Shown in pieces: positions 31,023 to 40,801 of a stretch of DNA of 41,839 nt (its first letter is position 1; each line of letters opens with the position of its first letter). The translations under genes were made by a program, and so were the position numbers. The stretch lies in the NCBI GenBank assembly GCA_003670925.1, contig QWQG01000015.1, positions 1-41,839 on the forward strand. The letters are read 5' to 3'. The stretch is from Planctomycetota bacterium (lineage in GTDB: Bacteria > Planctomycetota > Planctomycetia > Planctomycetales > Planctomycetaceae). The notes under the pieces were generated by a model. That model searched no databases and had not been told where the DNA came from. It saw only the letters and a list, made by a program, of their open reading frames with translations.

Positions 31023-31556
31023 TCAGTAGCTCCAGTGGGGGCCAAACCTGTTGCATAAATCTATTCATTATTTCGCGTCCTCCATCCCTGAAGTACTTGC
31101 TGCGTCTGAACTAGGCTCACATCAGACTGTCACGGCAATCAGCTCTTTTGACAGAAAGGTGAAAGTTCCAAAGTCCAAATTCGACTACAAGTGGTCCCGA
31201 ATCCATCCGGAGAGGGATTCTTGAGCCTGCAGTGCTGAATGTCAAGAAAAATTCACAATCGCTCTCATCGATTCCAGCGAACTGGGGTTTCGGTGTTCCA
31301 TGGAGAGCTTCTCGGGCGGCCATTTAAAAGGATGTAACTGTGTAAATCGCCTATTTTTGCAGATTATCCGCCTCTCACGCACGCGTGGCGACAACAACGC
31401 ATCTCAAGCAAGCCCGCGCGGCAGATATTACCCCTCCCACGCGAGGTATCCTAGATTGGGGGAAAATGACTCGGCCCGCGGTGAGGTTGAGAACCTCGTG
31501 GGCGGAGCGCCGGGAGTAAGGTAGGATAGACGTCCCTTGGACTTCAGAAGCGGGAA
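31023..31556. other. Large intergenic region with a dispersed repeat copy
   Basis: At 534 bases this is the longest gap in the window. A 68-codon minus-strand frame (31117-31323) starts with ATG but has no ribosome site and no recognisable features, so I do not call it. The right part holds a dispersed repeat (31385-31426) and an imperfect inverted repeat around 31430-31515, in which a CGAGGT segment can pair with an ACCTCG segment. Confidence 0.5.
31385..31426 (+). repeat. Dispersed intergenic repeat, copy 2
   Basis: This 42-base segment begins GTGGCGACAACAACGCATCT and ends GCGCGGCAGAT. It matches the copy at 32551-32592 at about 35 of 42 positions without gaps, and the copy at 504-536 over its last 33 positions. 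Confidence 0.7.
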
Positions 31557-32474
31557 TCATTCCGTCGCTGGTGCGATCGGTTTGGGGCGATTAGGGCACG
31601 GGTTCAAGAATGGCAGTTGAGCCCCGCGCCAAGCGCCTTTCGCTTCGTGTTCCAGTTCCGCATACTTTAGCGCGAGGTCCACCACCGCGTCGTCGCTCTG
31701 ATCGACGTACAACCCCAGCCAATCCCCTTCGACTGCATTTTTGGCGACTCGAATTCCAGCCGCTAATCGTCCGCGATGATCGCCACCGGCACAGTCAGCG
31801 GCAACCAGCGCCGCCATCAGCCGGTCGGCCAGACTTCCTTCCGTGTCTTCATAGGCCGCCGCCATGGCAACGACGACATTGCGTCCGGTAAGCGTGTTCC
31901 CCTGACAACAATAGAATCGTCCTGTCATCGCGCCCCAATAACGGCTGTCGATTCCTGCGTTTGTCGGATTATGAACGGCCGTTCGTCCCTGCATGTCGAT
32001 GATTGCCAATTGGCGCTGTTCGGCGTCTTTGTCGTCGTGCAGCAATTCGCGAATGACGGCCTCCGGGCTCTGTCCCTGCTGGAGCATGTCCAAGGCCGGC
32101 TCGCCCCATTTTGGGACGTGATAATGCTGCGTACAGAACGCCCCGACGTCAGCTCGAAGATACGGGACAACTCGGCCAACCGCCGGATACTTGCTGGCAA
32201 CAGCTGCGCCGCAGACACCGCTCTCCGGATCAACCGCAATAATTGAAAACGTAGCCGTGATTTCCGGCCTGCCCAAGTTTGCCGTCGTTCGCGGACTGGC
32301 ATTTGGAATGGTCTTCCTGCCCGAATTAGCGGTCGTGTTGTCGTCCGCCGGAGTTGCGCCTCGGACAACCCCCGGCAGCGTGACACCGGCGAGCGCCAGC
32401 GTACCCGCTCGCATAAAGTTTCGACGGCTTCCCCCGTCTCGGAAATCGCGACAAATGCCTGATCGATTCAACAT
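31557..32474 (-). CDS. DUF1028 (Ntn-hydrolase-like) protein, Tat-exported
   Basis: The 305-residue protein has an N-terminal twin-arginine signal (SRRNFMRAGTLALAGVTLPG, Arg17-Arg18), then a DUF1028 domain at about 75-280. Family features visible are TFSIIAVDPESGVCGAAVAS, LDMLQQGQSPEAVIRELL, QLAIIDMQGRTAVHNP and GNTLTGRNVV. DUF1028 has an Ntn-hydrolase-like fold; its substrate is not established. Export of this family by Tat is a notable feature of this copy. The ATG at 32474 has AAGGAA at suitable distance. A longer frame from 32507 would add 11 residues before the signal and has no ribosome site. It lies 140 bases downstream of the amidohydrolase on the same strand, with a dispersed repeat in between. 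Confidence 0.88.
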   Translation of the reverse strand: MLNRSGICRDFRDGGSRRNFMRAGTLALAGVTLPGVVRGATPADDNTTANSGRKTIPNASPRTTANLGRPEITATFSIIAVDPESGVCGAAVASKYPAVGRVVPYLRADVGAFCTQHYHVPKWGEPALDMLQQGQSPEAVIRELLHDDKDAEQRQLAIIDMQGRTAVHNPTNAGIDSRYWGAMTGRFYCCQGNTLTGRNVVVAMAAAYEDTEGSLADRLMAALVAADCAGGDHRGRLAAGIRVAKNAVEGDWLGLYVDQSDDAVVDLALKYAELEHEAKGAWRGAQLPFLNPCPNRPKPIAPATE

Positions 32475-32550
32475 CTCAATTGCTTCCTTCTTGCAACACG
32501 ATGACATGCTGCCGGACGTTTCTGGTCAGCGACTGTCCCCCCGCACACAA

Positions 32551-32592
32551 GTGGCGACAACAAAACATCTCAAGCAAACCCGCACAGAGGAT
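32551..32592 (+). repeat. Dispersed intergenic repeat, copy 3
   Basis: This segment begins GTGGCGACAACAAAACATCT and ends CGCACAGAGGAT, matching 31385-31426 at about 35 of 42 positions. It lies in the 140-base gap between the amidohydrolase stop and the DUF1028 start, in the same plus-strand orientation as the other two copies. Confidence 0.7.
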
Positions 32593-32614
32593 GGCATCAC
32601 GCTCCTCGCGAAAT

Positions 32615-33664
32615 TTACTCTGGCAATCGGTAGAACTTTTTGGCATTCCCGTGCAACAGTTTTTTCTGCTCGGCCATTGGTCGGTTAGCGATGATCGTGT
32701 GCAGCGTCTGGATCCATTGCTTGTAGGAAGCACCCAACAGGCAGACCGGCCAGTCACCGCCAAACACGACACGGTCCGGTCCGAAGCGGTCGAGGCAATG
32801 ATTGATAATCGGAGCCAGTGATTCCGCAAAAGGGATGTCTTGCGGAGCACTCGCGATGATTCCCGAAATCTTACAAATCACATTGCGGCAGTCCGCCAGC
32901 GCTGAAATGTCGTCTCGCCATTTTGCCGGATCGTGTTTGGGGGCGTCCTTTCGCACAGTCTCCGACAGAAATGCGGCCGGTGACGCATTGCCGCAATGAT
33001 CCACCACAAAGCGGGTCTCCGGACGCTGTTTTGCCAAAGCCAATCCGTCGCTGAGCTCGCTAGGCCGCATGCACAAATCAAAGCTCATTCCGAGTTCACC
33101 GAGCAGTTGGATGGATGCCAAAAACTGTGGTTGAAGGCATAACCCCTGTGGCGCAGATTCGACATGCAGCACCTGCCGAACGCCCTTAATTTCCGGCGTG
33201 TTTCCATAGGCTTGAATATAGGCGGCGAACGTCTCATCGCCCGGTCGGCCGGAAATCACGGCCCCAACCGTTGGGCTACCGCCTGCCCGACAAATCCCGA
33301 TTAACATATCAGCCTCTTTTGTCTGATCTTCGGGACGAACATCCACCTCCATGTAAACGGCTTGAACCACGTTGAGCCCCTCGGTGGCTTTCGCGTACTC
33401 CGCAAGTTCATAGGTTCGGCTGAGAATCTTTGGTGCCGCGCTAAGCCATGGCGGCTGGATTTTCGATAAGTCCCACAGATGCTGGTGAGTATCGACGATC
33501 GGAATTGCGGCAGATTTGCCTGCAGAATTCTGCGCCGCTGCCAAATTCACAGAAGCTGCCGACGTCACAGCCGATGTTACAAGGGCGGAAGCCGTCACTG
33601 CCAAAAATTGGCGTCGCGAAGACGTCGAATCAAAATTTGGATTCACGGACTGCTGGCTGGGCAT
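32615..33664 (-). CDS. Amidohydrolase (metal-dependent TIM-barrel hydrolase), Tat-exported
   Basis: The 349-residue protein has a twin-arginine signal (SSRRQFLAVTASALVTSAV, Arg17-Arg18), then an amidohydrolase-2 type barrel. It begins with the metal-binding HxH in VDTHQHLWD (His60, His62). FVVDHCGN in the middle carries another His, and RVVFGGDWPVC near the end has the catalytic Asp. This branch resembles sugar-lactone and dicarboxylate-lactone hydrolases, such as L-fuconolactonase and related enzymes, but the substrate cannot be fixed. The ATG at 33664 has AAGGA six bases upstream; an ATG at 33709 is in frame but lacks one. Both this gene and the DUF1028 gene are exported hydrolases and probably share an operon. 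Confidence 0.88.
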   Translation of the reverse strand: MPSQQSVNPNFDSTSSRRQFLAVTASALVTSAVTSAASVNLAAAQNSAGKSAAIPIVDTHQHLWDLSKIQPPWLSAAPKILSRTYELAEYAKATEGLNVVQAVYMEVDVRPEDQTKEADMLIGICRAGGSPTVGAVISGRPGDETFAAYIQAYGNTPEIKGVRQVLHVESAPQGLCLQPQFLASIQLLGELGMSFDLCMRPSELSDGLALAKQRPETRFVVDHCGNASPAAFLSETVRKDAPKHDPAKWRDDISALADCRNVICKISGIIASAPQDIPFAESLAPIINHCLDRFGPDRVVFGGDWPVCLLGASYKQWIQTLHTIIANRPMAEQKKLLHGNAKKFYRLPE

Positions 33665-34028
33665 GGGATTCCTTACGATCAAGACCGTTTTTTCAGAGGA
33701 AAGACTCATCGGACAATACCCCGGAAGCTCAAGATATCGTGTAACGATTAAACCGGCAAACAGGTGCCAGTGCTGCGGCAGAATTTACGCAAAACAGCGG
33801 AAGTAGAACTAGATGACCGCAATCAATTTGTAACTGACAGAAATTTCTTGCCAGTGTATTTGCCGCTGGATTGCTAGGCCACGAGGTGATCTCGAATCAC
33901 CTGCAGGCGATCCTGAGAAATCACCTGAGTGCGGTGATCAAGATGGTCAGACAGAGTATGACTTCAATGAACTGCACCGGCTTCACGGCAATGACCAACA
34001 AACATGCGCGGCATCATGTTGCTGCCTC
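33665..34028. other. Intergenic region with a small hairpin
   Basis: No gene is supported in these 364 bases. A 7-base-pair hairpin AGGTGAT/ATCACCT (33886-33892 and 33898-33904, 5-base loop) lies 125 bases downstream of the DUF1549/DUF1553 stop; it lacks a T-run. The promoter of the amidohydrolase should lie at the left end. Confidence 0.5.
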
Positions 34029-36458
34029 TCAGTGCTGGAACAGAAATTCTTTGCTGTTGATCACAGCCCAAGCGATGTCTTCAAGGGCTCGCGTCCGGTC
34101 TTCGTTCGATTTAATGTGAGCCTGAGATGTCTGTTGTTCTTCTGCCAGCGGAGGGCGGCTGAGAGCCGTAAGATAGAGCAGGTCGATAATCTCAGCATCC
34201 GTCTTTCCCCCCGCGATCCATTGATGCACACTGCCAGAATCGGATCGTAACTTGTTGTGCACAGTGGGGCCGTTGATCAACTGCAGCGCCTGCGACAAAT
34301 TGCTGTCTGTGGAACGTTCGCACTCGCAGGGAAGTTCTCGTTGTGGCTGTCCAAAGACCTGCAGAAATTTGTGGCCTTCCGGCGGATCCACCAGATCAAC
34401 AGCCTTCGTGCCGCTAGGCATGCCGGCGAATTCTTCGGACTGTCCCGTTACAGCACAGATAGAATCCAGCAGTTGCTCAGCCGTCAGCATTCGCGTGGTT
34501 GCGTGGCTGAAGTAAATTTCATCATCCGCGTTGTACTTATTTCGCTGTGAACTGAGCTGATACACGCGGCTGTTCATAATCGTGCGAATGAGGTGCCGCG
34601 ACGAGAAGCCACTCTTCAGAAGTTCATCTGCTAGATAAGTTAGCAGTTCCGGATTGGATGGAGGATTGGAGTCGCGGAAGTCATCCACCGGATCCACAAT
34701 TCCTTTGCCAGCGATATGACCCCAGATGCGGTTTGATAGCGACTTTGCGAAGAATGGATTGCTGTTGTTGGTGAGCCATTCGGCAAAGACAACTCGGCGA
34801 TCCTGATCGGCAGGTACATCGACATCACCTTCGAGCAGCAAGCGTACTTTCATCTGCTTTCCGGTTCGAGGCTGGGTGACGTCGCCGCTTGCACTCACGA
34901 AAATCATTTCGTCATCTGGCATTCCAGTTTCCTTGCGGCCGACACGTTTGAACGCAGCAGCCGTCCCATAATAGTCATCCTGAGTCCATTTTTCGAACGG
35001 ATGATTGTGGCATTTGGCACATTGAATTCGGATGCCTAGAAACAATTGGGCTGTGGTTTCTGTGGCATCGATTTCATCGCGGCTAGCTTTCCAGTATCCA
35101 GCAGCTGCATTTTGTTGAGTGCTGCCAGTGGCGGTGAGCAATTCGCGGGCAAACTCATCCAGCGGCACGTCGTTCTTCACGATATCAAACAACCAGCGAC
35201 GGAACTTATGCACTCCGGATTTCGTGAGACGCTTACTATTGCAGCGGAGCAGATCGGACCACTTCAATGACCAAAACCGCGCATAGTCGTCGGTTAGCAG
35301 CAGTTGATCAATGACCATTGCTCGCTTATTTGGATCTGCATTCGCAAGGAAGAGTCGAGATTCTTCAAGACTGGGCAGACGACCTGTCAGATCCAGTGTT
35401 GCACGACGCAAGAAATCCGTGTCGCTGCAAAGTTCGGACGGCTGGATCTGTAATTGTTGTAGCTTCGTGAAGACAAGCTGATCAATCTTTGTTGTTTCCG
35501 GTGGATTGGGCCATTGGAAATCTGGGCGTGCGGTGAGAAATGTGAGTTGCGTAGTCGACACTTTGTCAAGATATCTAGCCAGCACTGTCACTTCGCCGCG
35601 ACCTTGATGTGACACCACCCCGGCAGGAGAAATCGTACCGATCCCCTCGTCAGACGAGTCAAAAGAAGTGAGAGCCGTGATGTCTCGGACTGTGCCATCG
35701 CTAAAGTAGCCGTTGACGATCAACTGTTGCCGTTCGGCACCGTCTCGCAGCACGCGCGGCACCGGAAGCAGTTCAATCCGCGCGAGCGTCGGTGCGCCAG
35801 CGGGGTCAACCTTCATGCCTTCCGCAATCCATTCACGCAGCACACGATGTGCAGGATCGCCATGTTGCAGGCGTCGGCCACCGCCGTGAGCGACTTCCAT
35901 TAATGGCTTTCGCAACAACAGGCTTTCGTCCGGATTAAGCACATTTGTCCGACGATTAAAGTACTCGCCGCGCAACGTGACCAGATCCACGGTGGAATCG
36001 TAACCCCGGAGCGACAGGCGAAACCCGCCTTTTCCGGATGGTGATCCGTGACATGCACCCATGTTACAGCCCGACTTGGTCAGCGATGCCAGAATTTCGC
36101 TCTGGAACGAAACGGGTGCTGGGATTTCAAAATTGGCAACAGTCACCTTTGCGCTGGCTGTGTGACCTCCGCGCATGGCATGAATCAAGGTGATGCCGTT
36201 GCCTTTAGCTACGACGACACCATGTTCGATGACCGCGACCGCGGCATCGTCGGTCTTGTATTCTGCAACATGCGTCGCATCGTGGATCGTGGCCACATCG
36301 GCGTTAGCCGTGACGATCAGTTGTTGTGCACCGCGAGGCCCGTTCAGCGCGACCTCAGCGGGCAGGATCTGCAGGGATGTGGTCGGCAAGTCCTCCGCAA
36401 GCACAGCAGTTGAAATACCAACGACAGCAATCAGCATCAGGCAGGTGGCACGAAACAT
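34029..36458 (-). CDS. DUF1549/DUF1553 protein with cytochrome-c-like motifs
   Basis: This 809-residue exported protein has a signal peptide at about 1-21 (MFRATCLMLIAVVGISTAVL). An Ig-like (BIG2-type) beta-sandwich lies at about 28-110. A planctomycete heme-type region follows, with CNMGACHG (Cys131, Cys136, His137, a Cx4CH spacing). A second Ig-like stretch at about 225-310 precedes DUF1549 (about 325-530, ATLDLTGRLPS), which contains CAKCHNHPFEKW, a CxxCH. DUF1553 (about 560-800, LSNRIWGHIAGKGIVDPVDD) closes the protein. The family is large and of unknown activity in planctomycetes, and is usually paired with DUF1501. The ATG at 36458 has GAGGG seven bases upstream. It is 99 bases downstream of the surface-protein gene on the same strand. 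Confidence 0.93.
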   Translation of the reverse strand: MFRATCLMLIAVVGISTAVLAEDLPTTSLQILPAEVALNGPRGAQQLIVTANADVATIHDATHVAEYKTDDAAVAVIEHGVVVAKGNGITLIHAMRGGHTASAKVTVANFEIPAPVSFQSEILASLTKSGCNMGACHGSPSGKGGFRLSLRGYDSTVDLVTLRGEYFNRRTNVLNPDESLLLRKPLMEVAHGGGRRLQHGDPAHRVLREWIAEGMKVDPAGAPTLARIELLPVPRVLRDGAERQQLIVNGYFSDGTVRDITALTSFDSSDEGIGTISPAGVVSHQGRGEVTVLARYLDKVSTTQLTFLTARPDFQWPNPPETTKIDQLVFTKLQQLQIQPSELCSDTDFLRRATLDLTGRLPSLEESRLFLANADPNKRAMVIDQLLLTDDYARFWSLKWSDLLRCNSKRLTKSGVHKFRRWLFDIVKNDVPLDEFARELLTATGSTQQNAAAGYWKASRDEIDATETTAQLFLGIRIQCAKCHNHPFEKWTQDDYYGTAAAFKRVGRKETGMPDDEMIFVSASGDVTQPRTGKQMKVRLLLEGDVDVPADQDRRVVFAEWLTNNSNPFFAKSLSNRIWGHIAGKGIVDPVDDFRDSNPPSNPELLTYLADELLKSGFSSRHLIRTIMNSRVYQLSSQRNKYNADDEIYFSHATTRMLTAEQLLDSICAVTGQSEEFAGMPSGTKAVDLVDPPEGHKFLQVFGQPQRELPCECERSTDSNLSQALQLINGPTVHNKLRSDSGSVHQWIAGGKTDAEIIDLLYLTALSRPPLAEEQQTSQAHIKSNEDRTRALEDIAWAVINSKEFLFQH

Positions 36459-36557
36459 GGCAAGACCCTCTATGTTTTTTTACAGCGTTGAACCACGTGT
36501 CCGAGGAGCCTAGTCGATCCCTTGGCGGCCCAGTGGGTCAACGATCATAACGACTAA

Positions 36558-38576
36558 CTAAGGAACTTTCACTTCGACAACAATTGGTGGTACAGGATGC
36601 ACGGGTTCAACATTATCCTTCTTCGCTTTGCCCTGAAGGAACATGGTAAAAGGACCGACGGTTGCATCAGCAGCAGCGGTCAGCGTGATTGCAAGTTCGC
36701 CAGCCGCCATGGATCCCGCTGTGACGGTAATACCGGGCGGCAGTTGATCGGCGGGTGTGGCCAGCGCGATCTCGATCGGCATTGTCCATTCGGCCGCACG
36801 AGTCGCACGGATGGTCACGGTGGCTGTAGCACCCTGGGGGACAGTCACTGTGGCGGGATCGGCGGTGAATGAAAACTGAGCGGCTGGCTGGACGGCAATG
36901 AAGAGGTCTGTCCGCAGCCGAACGCTTCGAAAAACCTCGCTGTCTTGTTTCTTCGGCGGCGGCGATATCAGTTGCAATTCGGCAGGAGGAATCAGCGAAC
37001 CGTCCGGAGCCGTGATTTGAAGGATCATCGGAGCCCAGTCTGCATCGGAACTAGCCGCCGCCGCATCCGTCGCTGTGAGGACCACTGGGGCTATGCTTTG
37101 TTTGGCACCTAGCCAGAAGGGGTTCATTTGAATGGCTGCAGGCAATCCGATGGCTTCGACTTTAAGCGGTCCATCATAATGAATCCGTCGCACGGTCAGC
37201 GGCATTGCGGCACTGCCCCCGCGCGGGATATTGAGACGATCTACGGGGGCGGTGACACGCACTGACTTGCGACCTTGGTGGATGTCCAAAGCATAGACCC
37301 ATGCAGGTCCGCCACGTCCAGCGATCTCCGACACCTTGAGAAAGAATTCACCAGCCGCCGGCAATTGTGCCGTCAGTTCAGCATCGCGTGGCCCGGCATC
37401 ATCGTTCTCTACGATCTTGCCTCCCTCCGCGTTATACAATTCCAGCATCACGTCGGTTGGACTGCCGACTTCGCGCGTACGGGCTGTCACCAGCAGCGGC
37501 GTTGCCTCCGTTGCGGTCAGTTTGAACCAATCCACATCGCCGTTTTTTTGCAGCGTGCCTGTCAACACTTGAGTCTCTGCCCCCACGCCTGTTGCTTCCA
37601 GACGTTCATTGTTTGGTTCTGACTCGGGCAGTGTGGGTCCATTCGTCACGACGACGGAATTGAACGCACTCCCCTCTGATTCGGCATTTCGAAACACAAC
37701 AGAGATCAACGACCCTGTCGTTTCAGGAGGAGTCTGCGGAGTCACTTCACCGAGCGTTTCGCCATTTGTTCCGAGCACAGCCACATTTTTTCCGATCTGG
37801 GCGATTCGGGGCGACATCGTCGTCACCATGGGTAGTTTTCCGAGACGCAGATGAAAGAAGTGACGCGCTCCGCCGGAATAACGCACATCGCGGATCTCAA
37901 TCCGGTACTCGCCATCCGCCACAGCCGTGAACTGCAATTGCGTATCACCCTCAGCCCCAAGTAGGTCGTCGCGGAAAGTGACTTCGTTTCCAGCGGGGCC
38001 CGTCACCCGGATCACAGGATCCAGATCTGACCCCAGACGACGGGCGAAGACTTCAGCAGTTAATGTTTGACCACTGATCATGGCGATCCGAAAAAACTTC
38101 GAAAGCACGGGGTTGATCTGCCCACCTATGCAGCAAGGTGGAATGATGAGTTGCCCGGATTTGCGATCTTCGCTTTCGGCTGTGATGGCGATAGACGGCA
38201 GATCATCGATGACGACAAATGCGGCTTCAGAACAGCCATGATTGGTCACCATACGTACCGGGTAAATTCCCGGAACGACGTCTGCGGCAATCGCACCCTC
38301 CATGATTACGGGCTGATCTTTTGTTAAATCTTGACCGTCTTTTGGACGCAGCACGCCGGCGGGTGTCCAGAGGCTCATCGCCCCGAGCAACTGTTTACCG
38401 GTAACCACAACTGATGCATTTTGACCCGGACGCAGGTTGCTCGCATCAACACGATCAATGACGGGATCTTGAGCTACGGCCGGCTGAAGAGCTGTCAGGG
38501 TAGTTGTAATAACGCCCAGAGCCACAACAGTGACGTGGCGAAAACAAGCAGTTTGCAGGGACGAAACAGCCATCAT
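36558..38576 (-). CDS. Exported protein with pre-peptidase C-terminal-type domains
   Basis: The 672-residue protein has a signal peptide at about 1-34 (hydrophobic VTVVALGVITTTLTAL, cut after VAQ). An IPT-like start (IDRVDASNLRPGQNASVVV) leads into beta-rich domains typical of PPC-like modules: DGEYRIEIRDVRYSGGARHF in the first, and ESEPNNERLEATG with GDVDWFKLTATEATPLLV in the second. The C-terminal third is Ig-like (FTADPATVTVPQGATATVTI). It lacks enzyme motifs and membrane helices beyond the leader. The signal peptide follows two adjacent ATGs (38576, 38573). A longer ATG at 38699 would put 41 residues before the leader. It is transcribed toward the DUF1549/DUF1553 gene and is probably its operon partner; such PPC proteins commonly accompany that family. 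Confidence 0.87.
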   Translation of the reverse strand: MMAVSSLQTACFRHVTVVALGVITTTLTALQPAVAQDPVIDRVDASNLRPGQNASVVVTGKQLLGAMSLWTPAGVLRPKDGQDLTKDQPVIMEGAIAADVVPGIYPVRMVTNHGCSEAAFVVIDDLPSIAITAESEDRKSGQLIIPPCCIGGQINPVLSKFFRIAMISGQTLTAEVFARRLGSDLDPVIRVTGPAGNEVTFRDDLLGAEGDTQLQFTAVADGEYRIEIRDVRYSGGARHFFHLRLGKLPMVTTMSPRIAQIGKNVAVLGTNGETLGEVTPQTPPETTGSLISVVFRNAESEGSAFNSVVVTNGPTLPESEPNNERLEATGVGAETQVLTGTLQKNGDVDWFKLTATEATPLLVTARTREVGSPTDVMLELYNAEGGKIVENDDAGPRDAELTAQLPAAGEFFLKVSEIAGRGGPAWVYALDIHQGRKSVRVTAPVDRLNIPRGGSAAMPLTVRRIHYDGPLKVEAIGLPAAIQMNPFWLGAKQSIAPVVLTATDAAAASSDADWAPMILQITAPDGSLIPPAELQLISPPPKKQDSEVFRSVRLRTDLFIAVQPAAQFSFTADPATVTVPQGATATVTIRATRAAEWTMPIEIALATPADQLPPGITVTAGSMAAGELAITLTAAADATVGPFTMFLQGKAKKDNVEPVHPVPPIVVEVKVP

Positions 38577-38806
38577 GGGTCGTTTTCTGAAGAACAGGTG
38601 GCCGGGAAGGCGCGTAGGAGGGAACGTCAGTCTAAACAGGCGGATGACTGCCGTCAAAGCGAAAGGCAATGTTTTACTAGTCTGGCCATAACCTTGCATT
38701 ACGAAGTTTGGTTGCGGCGTGTTTTGACGTTATACTGATGAACCTTTCCTGCGTGCGCGGCGGATCAACCTTCAATCATCACTCCCGAGTCTTCGGAGCT
38801 TGTATC

Positions 38807-40636
38807 ATGTTCCTTCGGCAACCGTTTATGACCGCACTTGTGCTGTCTGCCATCGTCTGCATCACACCTGTCGTCAACGCCACACTGCCACCTGAAGTGC
38901 GGAAAGAGCTGTCGGAACTGATGAAAGAACTCAAGGATGTGAACAGCCTCGTCAAGAAAAAAGATGTGGATCAGGCGAAGGCGATCATTAAGAAGGCGGA
39001 AGATCGAATCACAGAATTGGCCATCGCTGACGATGAAAAAGATCGGACGTACGCCACTTTTAAAGGTCAATTGGAAAAAGCAAAGAATGTGATTCCCGTC
39101 AGCTTCGAACATGAAGTCGCGCCAATTCTCAAAGCCAACTGCTTACGCTGTCACGGAGAAGAGAACCCTCGCGCAAATCTGCGGCTAGACACGTTTAACG
39201 GAATCGTCAAAGGCGGGCAAAGTGGAGTTCCTGTTACGCCTGGCTTACCCGCGCGGAGCGCGCTGGTGCTGGCGATGGCATCGCCGGACGATCAACTGCG
39301 AATGCCGAAGGGCGGCGCTAAGCTGACCGATGAAATTATCAAGACCGTCGCGCGATGGATCGAACAGGGAGCCAACTATGACGGCATTGACCGCGATGCG
39401 CCGATTGGCCAGTCAACTGAGGAAAAGAAAGAGCCACCGAAACCCGTCAATGTCGTCATGGCTGACGGCACGGAGACGGTGTCATTCAAAGGCGATGTTG
39501 CTCCTTGGCTGGTAAATATCTGCATGGGATGCCACTCGGGGAATACGCCGCGTGGCAAGTTCGGTTTTACGACGTTTGAGCAATTGCTTCAGGGCGGTCC
39601 TACTGGCAACACAATCGTCCCGGGAAATCCCGACGAAAGCTACATCGTCGACCTCGTGCTGCGTCAGGAGCCGTTGAAGATGCCCCAAGGTCAGGCGCAG
39701 TTGAAAAAGTCGCAGGCCGTGGCACTGGAAACTTGGATCAAGGAAGGTGCGCACTTTGATGGCAAGGATGCGAAAGCTCCGCTGCGAGATATTGTGCCAA
39801 CCGCAGCCCAACTTGCAGCAGCGCAACTTGCCAAAATGACCGATGAAGAATTCGCAGCGCGGCGCATCGCCGAAACCGCCGCACTCTGGAAACGAATTTC
39901 GCCAAAAACGGAAGGCGTAGTCGCCACATCCACAAACTTTTACTTTTACGGGACCGTGTCTCAAGATCGACTCAAACAGTTGGATGAAGTGGCGGAGACA
40001 CAGCTTGCTGAATTGGAAAAACGTTATCCGCTGCCAGCCGGTGAACAGGCGTTTCGCGGACGGTTGGCCGTTTTGGTCACGAATGATCGCTTCGACTATG
40101 AAGAATTCAATACGGTCTTGATGAACCGCCGCACACCGAAAACCGTGTCTGGCCATTTATCCATCACTCCTAACTTCGAAACGGCGTATATCGCAATGCA
40201 CGACGTGGGTGAAACCGAATCGGCCAGTGCGCTCACAACTGAACAACTGATGAAATCGCTGCTCAGTCAGTCGTACCTGACGCGTGACGGTTCCAATCTT
40301 CCGGACTGGCTCAGGCAGGGATTTGGGATGATGGAGTCAGGTTTGAAGTCCGACTCAGTCTATGTCAAAGCGATCCCCGGTCGGGCAGGCAAAGCGGTGT
40401 CAACGATTACGGACGCGGGTAAACTGTTCGACGATGGCACGTTCGCGCCGGAAGAAGTGGGCGAAGTTGGCTACCTCTTGGTCAAGTTCCTGCAAATGCA
40501 GGGGGGCCCTGCCCGCTTCCAGCAACTGGTCGGCGAGCTCCGGAAAACCCCGAATGCAGCCCGCGCCGTGGAACAGGTCTACGGTGCTCCTGTGGCGCAA
40601 CTCGGGCAATTGTTTCTGCAGAGTGGCGGCAAGTAG
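38807..40636 (+). CDS. Exported protein with two planctomycete cytochrome c (PSCyt) modules
   Basis: The 609-residue protein has a signal peptide at about 1-25. A charged coiled segment rich in Lys/Glu follows (about 28-92). Two PSCyt-type modules come next: CLRCHG (Cys112, Cys115, His116) with FEHEVAPILKANC before it, and CMGCHSG (Cys239, Cys242, His243) with VAPWLVNIC before it. Both heme sites keep CxxCH. The remaining 360 or so residues form an uncharacterised domain (RLAVLVTNDRFDYEEFN, LPDWLRQGFGMMESG). Its DWLRQGFG segment resembles substrate-recognition parts of peptidase-like folds, but I see no HExxH. The ATG at 38807 has GGAG ten bases upstream. It diverges from the surface-protein gene and is likely periplasmic or cell-surface located. 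Confidence 0.88.
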   Translation: MFLRQPFMTALVLSAIVCITPVVNATLPPEVRKELSELMKELKDVNSLVKKKDVDQAKAIIKKAEDRITELAIADDEKDRTYATFKGQLEKAKNVIPVSFEHEVAPILKANCLRCHGEENPRANLRLDTFNGIVKGGQSGVPVTPGLPARSALVLAMASPDDQLRMPKGGAKLTDEIIKTVARWIEQGANYDGIDRDAPIGQSTEEKKEPPKPVNVVMADGTETVSFKGDVAPWLVNICMGCHSGNTPRGKFGFTTFEQLLQGGPTGNTIVPGNPDESYIVDLVLRQEPLKMPQGQAQLKKSQAVALETWIKEGAHFDGKDAKAPLRDIVPTAAQLAAAQLAKMTDEEFAARRIAETAALWKRISPKTEGVVATSTNFYFYGTVSQDRLKQLDEVAETQLAELEKRYPLPAGEQAFRGRLAVLVTNDRFDYEEFNTVLMNRRTPKTVSGHLSITPNFETAYIAMHDVGETESASALTTEQLMKSLLSQSYLTRDGSNLPDWLRQGFGMMESGLKSDSVYVKAIPGRAGKAVSTITDAGKLFDDGTFAPEEVGEVGYLLVKFLQMQGGPARFQQLVGELRKTPNAARAVEQVYGAPVAQLGQLFLQSGGK

Positions 40637-40801
40637 GCCAGCGTGGCGGGAAATTGGAATGACATTGTTTCCGCCTAATCCCTGTAACCGTTAAACGTGG
40701 CACCATTGGAAGATTGAGAGTCATCGACTCACGCTCCGCAATAATCCCCGAATCTTGTTTCACGGAGTTGATGACGACTTCTGTGCGGACCGAAGACACT
40801 C

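Noticed and set aside
31117-31323. 68-codon minus-strand frame in the largest gap
   Set aside because: It begins with ATG and has fair composition, but there is no ribosome site, no family resemblance and no operon partner. Not enough to call.
33886-33904. Hairpin as terminator for the DUF1549/DUF1553 gene
   Set aside because: The stem is only 7 bp, AT/GC mixed, has no T-run on the minus strand and lies 125 bases past the stop.
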